8,061 nt of DNA, taken from positions 1 to 8,061 of the forward strand of contig JAADHP010000201.1 of the NCBI GenBank assembly GCA_013151785.1, given 5' to 3'. The notes under the pieces were generated by a model. That model was given only the letters and a program-made list of their open reading frames with translations. It was not told the DNA's origin and searched no databases. Below are positions 1-6,227 of this stretch, one piece after another. Origin of the DNA: Nitrospirota bacterium. Its GTDB lineage: Bacteria; Nitrospirota; Thermodesulfovibrionia; Thermodesulfovibrionales; JdFR-85. Position 1 is the stretch's first letter. The number at the start of each line of letters is the position of its first letter. Position numbers and translations under genes: made by a program.

Positions 1-108
1 ACCTTCGGCCCTCCCATGGAGATAAAAACTGATGAGAGCACAAGGGATTATCAACATAGATTAACCGAAGAGATTATGGAAAGGATACGGCGATTAAAGA
101 ATCAATAG
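1..108 (+). CDS. plsC: Probable 1-acyl-sn-glycerol-3-phosphate acyltransferase, C-terminal end (partial)
   Basis: An open frame enters from the left edge and stops with TAG at 106-108, giving 35 residues. It begins TFGPPMEIK and ends in a charged helix (LTEEIMERIRRLKNQ). A glycine-proline 'FGPPM' segment followed by a short 'TEEIMERI' helix is how many PlsC-type acyltransferases end. PlsC transfers an acyl chain to lysophosphatidic acid at the inner membrane to make phosphatidic acid. The HX4D catalytic motif would lie upstream, outside the window, so the family call rests on the tail and on context. A plsC upstream of ispH and rpsA is a common arrangement. Another protein with a similar tail cannot be excluded. 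Confidence 0.55.
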   Translation, partial: TFGPPMEIKTDESTRDYQHRLTEEIMERIRRLKNQ

Positions 109-201
109 CAATGGATTTCTCAACTTACCGATTGAATCATTATTATAAAAAGAGGTCATTACTATCAAAAAAAATTCTATAAGAGAGATGAAAGGCAGGG
201 T
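109..201. other. AT-rich intergenic sequence, no gene seen
   Basis: This is the first part of the 464-bp gap between the plsC end and ispH. It is AT-rich and has stops in all frames. I see no convincing hairpin followed by a T-run, so no clear terminator for the upstream gene. An A-rich tract lies near 168-176. The rest of the gap is annotated as a heptamer array, an inverted-repeat element, a hairpin and the ispH leader. Confidence 0.5.
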
Positions 202-252
202 GCAGTGAATACAGTAAACAGTGAGCAGTAAGCGGTGAGCAGTGAGCAGTAA
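202..252 (+). repeat. Heptanucleotide tandem repeat array, consensus RCRGTRA
   Basis: Seven 7-bp units can be read: GCAGTGA (202-208), a 2-bp interruption AT, then six uninterrupted units from 211 to 252: ACAGTAA, ACAGTGA, GCAGTAA, GCGGTGA, GCAGTGA, GCAGTAA. Variation is confined to purine-for-purine changes at positions 1, 3 and 6. Every unit ends in TGA or TAA, and seven is not a multiple of three, so the array places stop codons in all three + frames. It resembles the short tandemly repeated heptamers (STRR) known from cyanobacteria in unit length, not in sequence. It lies 4 bp before the inverted-repeat element. Function is unknown; replication slippage is a likely origin. Confidence 0.85.
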
Positions 253-256
253 AAAA

Positions 257-405
257 GGGGCAACAGGTGGTGAAGAAGGCCATGTAGCAATACCGACAGT
301 GACATACACCGGCATACTTATGTATCACCTCAAGGCTGGTAAGGTTACGTCCTGTTATAATTAAATCCTATTGCATCAATGCCCTGATGAACCACCTGTT
401 GCCCC
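257..405. mobile_element. 149-bp inverted-repeat element (MITE- or REPIN-like), non-coding
   Basis: The ends are an exact 15-bp inverted repeat: GGGGCAACAGGTGGT at 257-271 and its reverse complement at 391-405. The arms continue imperfectly inward: 278-292 against 369-383 match at 11 of 15 positions, including GCAATA/TATTGC. Each arm is thus about 36 nt around a 76-nt centre, and a transcript could fold into a long cruciform. No open frame in it looks like a protein. The architecture fits a miniature inverted-repeat element or a REP doublet moved by a transposase encoded elsewhere. No target-site duplication is visible at its edges, so mobility is inferred. It could instead be a stable regulatory hairpin. 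Confidence 0.5.
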
Positions 406-572
406 TCTCTGAAATGGATTCATAGAATCCCTCTCCCTTCCGAGAGGGGAGGGTAATTGTACAGGGTATTGAAAAGAGGTTACACTATAGAGTAATCCTG
501 TGGATTGCATTATTTTTATGAGGTGCCCTGGCTTGTCAGTATTTTAGACAGATGTGAGAAGAGGTATAAACT
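406..572 (+). other. ispH leader region
   Basis: This is the non-coding sequence between the inverted-repeat element and the ispH start. It contains the hairpin at 428-449. Two weak sigma-70-like options can be read. One is TTGTAC at 457-462 with TACACT at 481-486 (18-bp spacer). The other is TTGAAA at 469-474 with AGTAAT at 491-496 (16-bp spacer). Neither is close enough to consensus to annotate as a promoter. A GAGG at 561-564 sits 8 nt before the ATG at 573 and is a plausible ribosome binding site. Confidence 0.4.
428..449 (+). repeat. GC-rich hairpin with 7-bp perfect stem
   Basis: CCCTCTC at 429-435 pairs with GAGAGGG at 442-448 around a 6-nt loop (CCTTCC), and a T-G wobble at 428/449 can extend it. 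No T-run follows, so it is not a standard intrinsic terminator. A smaller inverted repeat, GGATT/AATCC at 416-430, lies next to it. It could be part of a repeat family or a folded leader of ispH. Confidence 0.55.
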
Positions 573-1419
573 ATGGAGATACTGATTGCAGAGACAGCAG
601 GATTCTGCTTTGGAGTAAAAAGGGCGGTGGATATGGCCTTCAAGGCAGCCGAATCCCATAGTTAGTGGAAAGGCTGCCACCCTTGGCCCGATTATACACA
701 ACCCGCAGGTTATCCAGCGGCTTGCAGATAAGGGTCTGGTACCCATAGAAGAAATAGAAGATAATCATAAGTTTGATCTATTGCTCATCAGAACCCATGG
801 AATTCCCCATGATACCTATAAAAAAATACAGGAAAGAGGAATAAATGTAATTGATGCGACATGCCCATTTGTAAAAAAGGCCCAGGAATATGCTAAACTT
901 CTGAAAGAGGAAGGATACAGGGTTATAATACTGGGTGACAGGGACCATCCCGAGGTAAAGGGCATTGTTAGCTATGCCGGAGCTGATACCCTTGTTGTAA
1001 AGAGTGCGGAGGAAATCAAAAAACCCGGCAGGAAGGTAGGTATAGTGGTTCAGACTACTCAGCCTTTGGAGATATTAAAGGCGGTGGTCTCAAGAGTTGT
1101 AGAGACAGCAAAGGAGGTAAAAGTTTATAATACTATATGTAACTCCACAGCCATGAGATTAAGAGAAACAGAAGAGATGGCTGGCGAGGTAGAGGTAATG
1201 TTTGTAATCGGTGGAAAGAACAGTGCCAACACAAAACAGCTTGCCCGTCTTTGTCAGAGGATAGGCGTAAGAACTTACCATATAGAAACTGCTGATGAGA
1301 TAAACAGTGAATGGATTAAAGGTGTCAAAAAGGCTGGCATTACCGCTGGTGCATCAACACCTGACTGGATAATCCAAGAGGTAAGAGACCGGCTTGAATA
1401 TCTGAGCAGCAAAGATTGA
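573..1419 (+). pseudogene. ispH: 4-hydroxy-3-methylbut-2-enyl diphosphate reductase, frameshifted by a 4-bp duplication
   Basis: IspH (LytB) is the [4Fe-4S] enzyme that reduces HMBPP to IPP and DMAPP, the last step of the MEP pathway. The first frame (573-665) encodes 30 residues with AGFCFGVKRAV, containing ligand C12, then stops at TAG 663-665. The rest continues in the +1 frame with LGPIIHNP, RTHGIP, IDATCPF, DHPEVKG, NTICNST and the terminal GASTPDWII. A tandem TAGT TAGT at 659-666 sits at the join. Deleting one copy restores a 280-residue protein. C12, H41, H74, C96, H124 and E126 then match the E. coli numbering, and the third Fe-S cysteine is C188. Deleting one base would shift all later residues by one. 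The domain is otherwise intact, so the break is recent, a sequence error, or bypassed. A GAGG 8 nt upstream supports the start. Confidence 0.9.
659..666 (+). repeat. Tandem TAGT duplication causing the ispH frameshift
   Basis: The sequence reads CA-TAGT-TAGT-GG. The second copy adds 4 bp and creates the in-frame TAG at 663-665. With one copy the codons are CAT AGT GGA AAG (H S G K). That leaves 17 residues between GFCFGVKRAV and GPIIHNP, the same number as in the Aquifex IspH sequence as I recall it. There is no homopolymer here, the usual cause of a sequencing indel. Confidence 0.8.
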
Positions 1420-1452
1420 TTATCTATTTTTATAGAGGAGGTCTGACGGATA

Positions 1453-3045
1453 ATGGAAACACAGGAAAAGGAACTCCAGGAACTTCTCACAGAGACGATT
1501 CCTGAAATTGAGGAAGGGAGTATTGTAAAAGGGAAGGTTGTATCCATACGACCCGACAGTATAGTAGTTGATATAGGGTATAAGTCAGAGGGTTTTATCC
1601 CTGTCATGGAATTTACAGAGGAAGAACTCTCCCAACTGAAAGAGGGTGATGAAATAGATGTCTTTCTCTCCAGAATCGACTCGGAAGGGCAGGTTTCACT
1701 CTCCATTGATAAGGCAAAGCGATTGAAACTACTCAATCTGCTGCAGGAGGCACAACAACATAACACCCCTGTTGAGGCAATAGTAAAAGAACATATCAAG
1801 GGAGGATACAGGGTTGAAATACAAGGTGTAAAGGCCTTTATGCCAGGTTCGCAGACTGATATAAAACCCCTCAAAAACCCCGATGAGATAGTGGGTGACA
1901 GGATACTGGTAAAGGTTCTGAAATTCAACACCAAGCTCACCAACATAATTGTTTCGCGCAGAGAGGTGATAGAGGAAGAACGGGCAAAACTCAAGGAAAG
2001 GACACTGCAGCTATTAAAGGAAGGAGCACTTCTGAAAGGGGTTGTAAAAAATATAACAGATTACGGCGTGTTTGTAGATCTTGGGGGTATTGACGGACTT
2101 TTGCATATTTCAGACATCTCATGGGGCAGGGTAAGGCACCCCTCTGACGTTTTCTCTATAGGCCAGGAGGTTGAGGTAATTGTACTTAATTTTGATAAAG
2201 AAACTGAAAAGGTGACACTGGGATACAAGCAAAAGAGACCTGATCCATGGCTAAGTATTGAGGACAGATACTCACCTGGCAAGATAGTAAGCGGGAAGGT
2301 GGTCAGTCTTACAGATTATGGAGCATTCATTGAGCTTGAAGAGGGTGTAGAGGGTCTCATCCATGTGTCAGAAATGGACTGGTCACGCAGGCCAAAGCAT
2401 CCATCCAATTATATGGAGATAGGTGATTATATAGATGCCAAGATACTGAATATAGATACCCAGAACAAGAGAATATCCCTTGGGCTGAAACAGCTAAAGC
2501 CAAAACCATGGGAGGTGGTGGCCCAGCGTTACAGGGTTGGTCAGAAGGTCACCGGAAGGGTCAGAAGCATAACAGATTTTGGTGCCTTTGTGGAATTACC
2601 CGAAGGAGTGGATGCCCTTCTTCATGTATCTGATCTTTCCTGGACACGACACATCAGACACCCCTCGGAGGTATTGAGAAAGGGACAGAAGATAGAGGCC
2701 GTAGTCCTTCATCTTGAGCCAGAAAAGGAAAAGATGGCACTTGGTCTCAAACAACTCCAGCCTGACCCATGGATCGAAGAGATCCCCTCACGTTTCCACC
2801 TTGGAGATGAAGTGAAATGCAAGATAATAAGATTCAGCGAATATGGGATGTTTGTTGAGATAGAAAACTTTGTGGAGGGCCTGATTTATACATCTGAGAT
2901 AAATACAGGAAATAAACGACCTGAGGAGATATACAAGGAAGGTGACGAGGTTATAGCAAGGATTATAAAGATTGATCTTGAAAACAGAAAGATAGGCCTC
3001 AGCATGCTTAATCTGAAAACCATAGAGCATATAGAACAACCATAA
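1453..3045 (+). CDS. rpsA: 30S ribosomal protein S1, six S1 domains
   Basis: S1 binds mRNA on the 30S subunit and helps load leaders that are structured or poor in Shine-Dalgarno sequence. The protein has 530 residues, close to the 557 of E. coli S1. Six OB-fold S1 repeats can be read at about 22-87, 105-170, 190-259, 275-346, 362-433 and 449-518. Repeats 3-6 carry the typical core (for example TDYGVFVDL, TDYGAFIEL, TDFGAFVEL, then GLLHISD or GLIHVSE). Short linkers with DPW or KPW separate repeats 3-6. The first two repeats are more divergent, as is usual for the ribosome-docking domains. The ATG at 1453 has a strong GAGGAGGT at 1435-1442, 10 nt upstream. It lies 33 bp after ispH and 3 bp before sppA. 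Confidence 0.97.
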   Translation: METQEKELQELLTETIPEIEEGSIVKGKVVSIRPDSIVVDIGYKSEGFIPVMEFTEEELSQLKEGDEIDVFLSRIDSEGQVSLSIDKAKRLKLLNLLQEAQQHNTPVEAIVKEHIKGGYRVEIQGVKAFMPGSQTDIKPLKNPDEIVGDRILVKVLKFNTKLTNIIVSRREVIEEERAKLKERTLQLLKEGALLKGVVKNITDYGVFVDLGGIDGLLHISDISWGRVRHPSDVFSIGQEVEVIVLNFDKETEKVTLGYKQKRPDPWLSIEDRYSPGKIVSGKVVSLTDYGAFIELEEGVEGLIHVSEMDWSRRPKHPSNYMEIGDYIDAKILNIDTQNKRISLGLKQLKPKPWEVVAQRYRVGQKVTGRVRSITDFGAFVELPEGVDALLHVSDLSWTRHIRHPSEVLRKGQKIEAVVLHLEPEKEKMALGLKQLQPDPWIEEIPSRFHLGDEVKCKIIRFSEYGMFVEIENFVEGLIYTSEINTGNKRPEEIYKEGDEVIARIIKIDLENRKIGLSMLNLKTIEHIEQP

Positions 3046-3048
3046 TCT

Positions 3049-3903
3049 ATGAAAAAGGCCTGTTTGATAATAAGCATTCTTATCTTTGTCTTGATTATCC
3101 TGAGTGTTGGTCTGTCAGTAATTGGTAAGCGGGTGCCCCTGGTTGACAGGGTGGCCATTGTCCGCATTGAGGGAACTATTGTCGGCTCCCAGAGTGTAAT
3201 CGACCAGCTCAAAGAGTATTCCAAAGACCCTTCTGTAAAGGCTGTGGTTCTCAGGATAAACAGCCCTGGTGGTGCTGTGGCACCGTCACAGGAGATATTT
3301 GAAGAGGTAAAAAAGCTAAGAGAGAACAAGCCTGTGGTGGTCTCCATGGGAGCACTTGCAGCCTCGGGCGGATATTATATATCGGCCCCAGCTACAAAGA
3401 TATATGCAAATCCAGGAACCATAACAGGCTCAATCGGTGTTATAATGGAGATACCAAACCTGAAGGGGCTAATGGATAAGGTGGGAATAAAGACAGAGGT
3501 GATCAAGAGTGGCAAGCATAAGGACCTTGCCTCTGTCTTCCGAGGAATAGGAGAGGAGGAAAGAAAGATACTCCAGGGAGTTCTTGACGATGTTCACGAC
3601 CAGTTTATAAAAGCAGTGGCAGAGGGAAGAAAACTCCCCTATGACAAGGTAAAGAGTATTGCTGATGGCAGAATATTTACAGGAAGGCAGGCAAAGGAGA
3701 TCGGTCTTGTGGATGAGATAGGAAACATAGAGGATGCCATCAGAGAGGCTGCACGACTTGGCGGAATCGAGGGAGAACCCCATATTGTGGAAAAGGAAGA
3801 GAAACCATCTATTCTTGATTATCTTACAGGAAAGGTAGCAGAACAGTATAAGACACTTCTGGATACCACTATAAGCGTAAAATATCTTTTATATTTGAAA
3901 TAA
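3049..3903 (+). CDS. sppA: Signal peptide peptidase SppA, short single-domain form (family S49)
   Basis: This is a membrane-anchored serine protease that degrades leftover signal peptides. It has 284 residues, the short form that assembles as an oligomer, unlike the 618-residue double-domain E. coli enzyme. An N-terminal hydrophobic anchor spans about residues 5-26 after two lysines. The Clp/crotonase-like fold follows, with INSPGG at 70-75. The nucleophile is S106 in ALAASGGYY. The general base is probably K158 in KSGKHKDL, matching the Ser-Lys dyad known in B. subtilis SppA. TGSIGVI at 126-132 and DGRIFTG near 206-212 are also typical. The start is 3 nt after the rpsA stop with no clear Shine-Dalgarno sequence, so translational coupling to rpsA is likely. 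Confidence 0.93.
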   Translation: MKKACLIISILIFVLIILSVGLSVIGKRVPLVDRVAIVRIEGTIVGSQSVIDQLKEYSKDPSVKAVVLRINSPGGAVAPSQEIFEEVKKLRENKPVVVSMGALAASGGYYISAPATKIYANPGTITGSIGVIMEIPNLKGLMDKVGIKTEVIKSGKHKDLASVFRGIGEEERKILQGVLDDVHDQFIKAVAEGRKLPYDKVKSIADGRIFTGRQAKEIGLVDEIGNIEDAIREAARLGGIEGEPHIVEKEEKPSILDYLTGKVAEQYKTLLDTTISVKYLLYLK

Positions 3904-3910
3904 GGGAGGT
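3903..3910 (+). promoter_or_regulatory. Ribosome binding site that fixes the ihfB start
   Basis: AGGGAGGT overlaps the last base of the sppA stop codon and lies 4 nt before the ATG at 3915. A longer frame could begin at the GTG at 3909, but that codon lies inside this site, so the ATG is preferred. Confidence 0.75.
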
Positions 3911-3914
3911 GTGT

Positions 3915-4202
3915 ATGACAAGGTCAGAGCTTATTATGAAGGTTTATGAAGAGCTTGAAGGCTATACCAGGAAACAGACAGAGATAATAGTGGAGACCTT
4001 CTTTGATGCCATCAAATCAGCCCTTATGAAAGGCGAGAAGGTAGAACTCAGAGGCTTTGGTAACTTCAAGGTGAAAACAAGAAAACCCAGGCAGGCAAGA
4101 AACCCAAAGACAGGTGAACAGGTAGAGGTTCCTCCAAGGAGGGTAATACACTTCAAACCTGGCAGAGAATTGAAGGAGGCTCTGAACTCCAAGGAGATGT
4201 GA
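3915..4202 (+). CDS. ihfB: Integration host factor beta-like subunit (HU/IHF family)
   Basis: This is a nucleoid-associated protein that bends DNA as a dimer. Its 95 residues begin MTRSELIMKVYEE, close to the E. coli IhfB start MTKSELIE. RGFGNFKVKTRKP is the signature before the DNA-binding arm. ARNPKTGE holds the proline (P64 here) that intercalates between base pairs, and HFKPGRELKEALN closes the fold. The RGFG form and HFKPG are more like IHF than HU. The location supports IhfB: ihfB follows rpsA in E. coli, here with sppA between. An IhfA partner is not in the window, and a homodimeric HU-like role is possible. The stop overlaps the start of the Rieske gene by 4 bp (GTGA). Confidence 0.85.
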   Translation: MTRSELIMKVYEELEGYTRKQTEIIVETFFDAIKSALMKGEKVELRGFGNFKVKTRKPRQARNPKTGEQVEVPPRRVIHFKPGRELKEALNSKEM

Positions 4203-4645
4203 ACAGAAGGGCCTTTCTATCAACTGCCATCAAGGTATTTTTTACCACTGCAGGCATCATAACAGGAACGATTGCCCTGTTATTCAGCTATCCCTTTAAG
4301 ATCAAAAAGCGTGCCGTAAAATACTTCCCTGTGATGGATGAGGCAGAGATTCCCCGCCGGGGAGTGAAAACAGTAACCTTCAAATACAAACGTCAGAACA
4401 GGGTACTTAACACAAGGGCATTCGTGGTAAATCATAATGATATAGTTTATGTGCTCTCTCCGGTATGTACACACCTTGGATGCCTTGTTAACTGGCACAG
4501 AAGGAAGCACGAGTTTCTCTGTCCCTGCCATGGTGGCAGGTATGATATAGAAGGAAAGGTATTGGGAGGACCTCCTCCTGCCCCGCTAACAAGACTGCCC
4601 TACAGGGTTTCAGAGGGTAAGCTCTATATCGGATTAAAGGTCTGA
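4199..4645 (+). CDS. petC: Rieske [2Fe-2S] protein of a cytochrome b6/bc-type complex
   Basis: This protein takes one electron from quinol at the outer face of the inner membrane and passes it to a c-type cytochrome. It has 148 residues. It starts NRRAFLST, a twin-arginine-like start, then a hydrophobic anchor at about 12-32. The Rieske domain has CTHLGC at 90-95 and CPCHGG at 108-113. Cluster ligands are C90, H92, C108 and H111, and C95-C110 would form the disulfide. GPPPAPL at 124-130 is the conserved proline loop. The second box ends HGG where many relatives have HGS, which often goes with a lower redox potential; this is inference. GTG is chosen as start because the next residues are the expected N-terminus and GTGA overlaps the ihfB stop. 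AAGGAG lies only 2 nt upstream. The petC name follows the b6f convention. Confidence 0.93.
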   Translation: MNRRAFLSTAIKVFFTTAGIITGTIALLFSYPFKIKKRAVKYFPVMDEAEIPRRGVKTVTFKYKRQNRVLNTRAFVVNHNDIVYVLSPVCTHLGCLVNWHRRKHEFLCPCHGGRYDIEGKVLGGPPPAPLTRLPYRVSEGKLYIGLKV

Positions 4646-5292
4646 TGGGTAGAATATTCGACTGGATAGATTCCCGTTTTGGTGTAAAGGCACCACATAG
4701 CAGGTTTCTTCAGAGACCCCTGAGTGAACGAATAAACTACCTTTACTGTCTTGGTGGGGTCGCCTTTGTGTTGTTTCTGTGTCTTGTTGTATCAGGCGCA
4801 CTTCTGACAATCTATTATGTACCATCCCAGGATGAGGCATTTCAAAGCATAGTACGTATTACCCGTGAGGTCAGGCTGGGCTGGTTTATAAGAGGTGTAC
4901 ATAAATGGTCAGCAAACCTGCTGATTATCTTCATAATCCTTCATACCCTGAGGGTTATTCTCTACAAGGCATACCAGCCTCCCAGGGAACTTAACTGGGT
5001 GGTAGGGGTCTGCACCCTCGTTGTTGCCTTTGCATCAGGCTTTACTGGTTATCTTCTTCCCTGGGACCAGAAGGCATACTGGGCAACCGAGGTGGGCACA
5101 TCCATGGCAGGTACAATCCCTTACATAGGGAAATATCTCCTTTATCTCTTGCGTGGTGGCACAGAAGTGGATGGAAGCACCCTCATCAGATTCTACAGCT
5201 TTCATATCCTCTGGCTTCCCGTAACAATGGCGCTTCTGCTATGGGCCCATTTCCATATGGTAAAGAGGCAGGGAATATCAGGGGGATTATGA
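4645..5292 (+). CDS. petB: Cytochrome b6 (N-terminal, diheme half of cytochrome b)
   Basis: This membrane subunit carries the two b hemes of a quinol:electron-acceptor oxidoreductase. It has 215 residues, the same length as chloroplast cytochrome b6, and four membrane helices at about 33-58, 81-105, 115-137 and 183-206. Heme ligands H86, H100, H187 and H202 match the b6 numbering exactly. C35 in LYCLGG is the residue that binds the extra heme c_i in b6f. PPRELNW, GYLLPWDQ and the end KRQGISGGL are typical. It is split-type: the last four helices, normally subunit IV (PetD), are not encoded next to it, nor is a cytochrome c or f. Its ATG shares one base with the Rieske stop (TGATG), and AAAGG lies 4 nt before it. 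Its 3' end overlaps recR by 6 bp. Confidence 0.94.
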   Translation: MGRIFDWIDSRFGVKAPHSRFLQRPLSERINYLYCLGGVAFVLFLCLVVSGALLTIYYVPSQDEAFQSIVRITREVRLGWFIRGVHKWSANLLIIFIILHTLRVILYKAYQPPRELNWVVGVCTLVVAFASGFTGYLLPWDQKAYWATEVGTSMAGTIPYIGKYLLYLLRGGTEVDGSTLIRFYSFHILWLPVTMALLLWAHFHMVKRQGISGGL

Positions 5293-5880
5293 AATAATCC
5301 TCCGGCCTTCAAGCGCCTTGCTGAGGGTCACCTCATCTGCATATTCAATATCTCCTCCCATGGGAAGACCATAGGCAATCCTTGATATCCTTATTCCAAA
5401 GGGAGAGAGTAGTTCTTTTATATACTGCGCCGTCATCTCACCTTTTGTATTGGGATTTGTGGCAATAATAACCTCCTCAATGCCTCCCTGGGCTACCCTC
5501 TCTTTCAGTTCCTGGATCTTAAGCCGGTCAGGGGTCACTCCATCTATGGGAGACAATGCACCAAGCAGAACATGATAAAGCCCCCTGTATTGATTGGTAC
5601 GCTCTATAACCTGAACATTACTTGGTTCCTCTACCACACATATCCTTGTGTGGTCCCTGCCCGGATCAGTACAGATATGGCAGAGTTCCTGCTCGGTTAT
5701 ATTAAAACAGCGCTTGCAGAACCGTGCCTTCTCTTTTACATCCACAATTGCCCGTGCTATGGCCTTTGCCTCCTCCTCTGGCATGGCAAGGATAAAATAG
5801 GCAAGCCTCTGGGCGGTTTTCCTGCCGATGCCTGGCAGCCTTGTTAGCTCCTCAGTCAGTCTCTCGATAAGGCCCTTCAT
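5287..5880 (-). CDS. recR: Recombination mediator protein RecR
   Basis: RecR works with RecO (and RecF) to load RecA on SSB-coated single-stranded DNA at gaps. It has 197 residues, normal for the family. A helix-hairpin-helix lies at about 8-30 (LTRLPGIGRKTAQRLA). A four-cysteine zinc finger follows with C55, C58, C67 and C70. The TOPRIM domain spans about 79-172, starting ICVVEEPSNV and including ATNPNTKGEMT. The C-terminal segment GLPMGGDIEYADEVTL is a family signature. The start is 5 nt after the ybaB stop without a strong ribosome binding site nearby, so it is probably translated by coupling. It is the last gene of the dnaX operon, and its stop lies inside petB. Confidence 0.97.
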   Translation of the reverse strand: MKGLIERLTEELTRLPGIGRKTAQRLAYFILAMPEEEAKAIARAIVDVKEKARFCKRCFNITEQELCHICTDPGRDHTRICVVEEPSNVQVIERTNQYRGLYHVLLGALSPIDGVTPDRLKIQELKERVAQGGIEEVIIATNPNTKGEMTAQYIKELLSPFGIRISRIAYGLPMGGDIEYADEVTLSKALEGRRIIS

Positions 5881-5885
5881 AACAC

Positions 5886-6227
5886 TTATTTACCCAGAAT
5901 ATCTCCAAGCCCTCCAAGGCCTGGAAGCTGAAGCCCACCTGTTAGCTTTGCCATTTCAGCCTGCATCATCTCCTGTGCCCTTCTGAGTGCCTCATTCGAG
6001 GCTGCCACAATCAGATCCTCCAGCATCTCCACATCATCAGGGTTGACCACATCCTTTTCGATCTTGACCGATACAATCTCACCTGCACCATTGGCAACAA
6101 CGGTTACCATACCTCCGCCAGCCGTGGCCTCCACTGTCCTGGACTTGACCTCTTCCTGCACCCTTGCCATCTCCTGCTGAAGCTTCTGAGCCTGTCTCAT
6201 AATATCACTAAGCATTTTTTTAGACAT
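5886..6227 (-). CDS. ybaB: YbaB/EbfC family nucleoid-associated protein
   Basis: This family of small DNA-binding dimers sits between dnaX and recR in many bacteria, and its exact role is unsettled. The chosen start gives 113 residues beginning MSKKMLSDIMRQAQK. An N-terminal helix of coiled-coil type (to about residue 30) is followed by the beta-sheet core with GGGMVTVVANGAGEI and VKIEKDVVNPDD. A helix with LIVAASNEALRRAQ and a glycine-rich tail (GLQLPGLGGLGD) close it. An upstream ATG at 6260 would add 11 residues, but a strong AGGAGG at 6235-6240 lies 7 nt before the chosen ATG and inside that extension. The first 8 bp overlap the dnaX 3' end. Confidence 0.95.
   Translation of the reverse strand: MSKKMLSDIMRQAQKLQQEMARVQEEVKSRTVEATAGGGMVTVVANGAGEIVSVKIEKDVVNPDDVEMLEDLIVAASNEALRRAQEMMQAEMAKLTGGLQLPGLGGLGDILGK

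Noticed and set aside
202..252. A CRISPR array
   Set aside because: The units are 7 bp and contiguous, with no spacers and no cas genes nearby.
94..328. Minus-strand open frames across the heptamer array and inverted-repeat element
   Set aside because: The translations are low-complexity readings of the repeats (TAHRLLLTVYC-like), have no domain signal and no ribosome binding site.
428..449. The GC-rich hairpin as an intrinsic terminator of plsC
   Set aside because: The stem is good, but no T-run follows on either strand and it lies over 300 bp after the plsC stop.
660..666. Programmed +1 frameshifting in ispH like that of prfB
   Set aside because: There is no upstream Shine-Dalgarno-like stimulator and no known slippery codon before the TAG. 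It would also give one extra residue relative to the family spacing. It remains possible but is less likely than a 4-bp duplication.
781..1419. A separate, shorter ispH starting at the TTG at 781
   Set aside because: It would lack the C12 ligand and H41, so it could not be an active IspH. It is the downstream part of the frameshifted gene.
1275..1994. A 239-codon minus-strand frame opposite ispH and rpsA
   Set aside because: It is serine-rich and lies fully opposite two well-recognised genes. It is a shadow of their codon use.
2886..3347. A 153-codon minus-strand frame opposite the rpsA end and sppA
   Set aside because: It shows no recognisable motif and overlaps two clear genes. A shadow frame is the simplest explanation.
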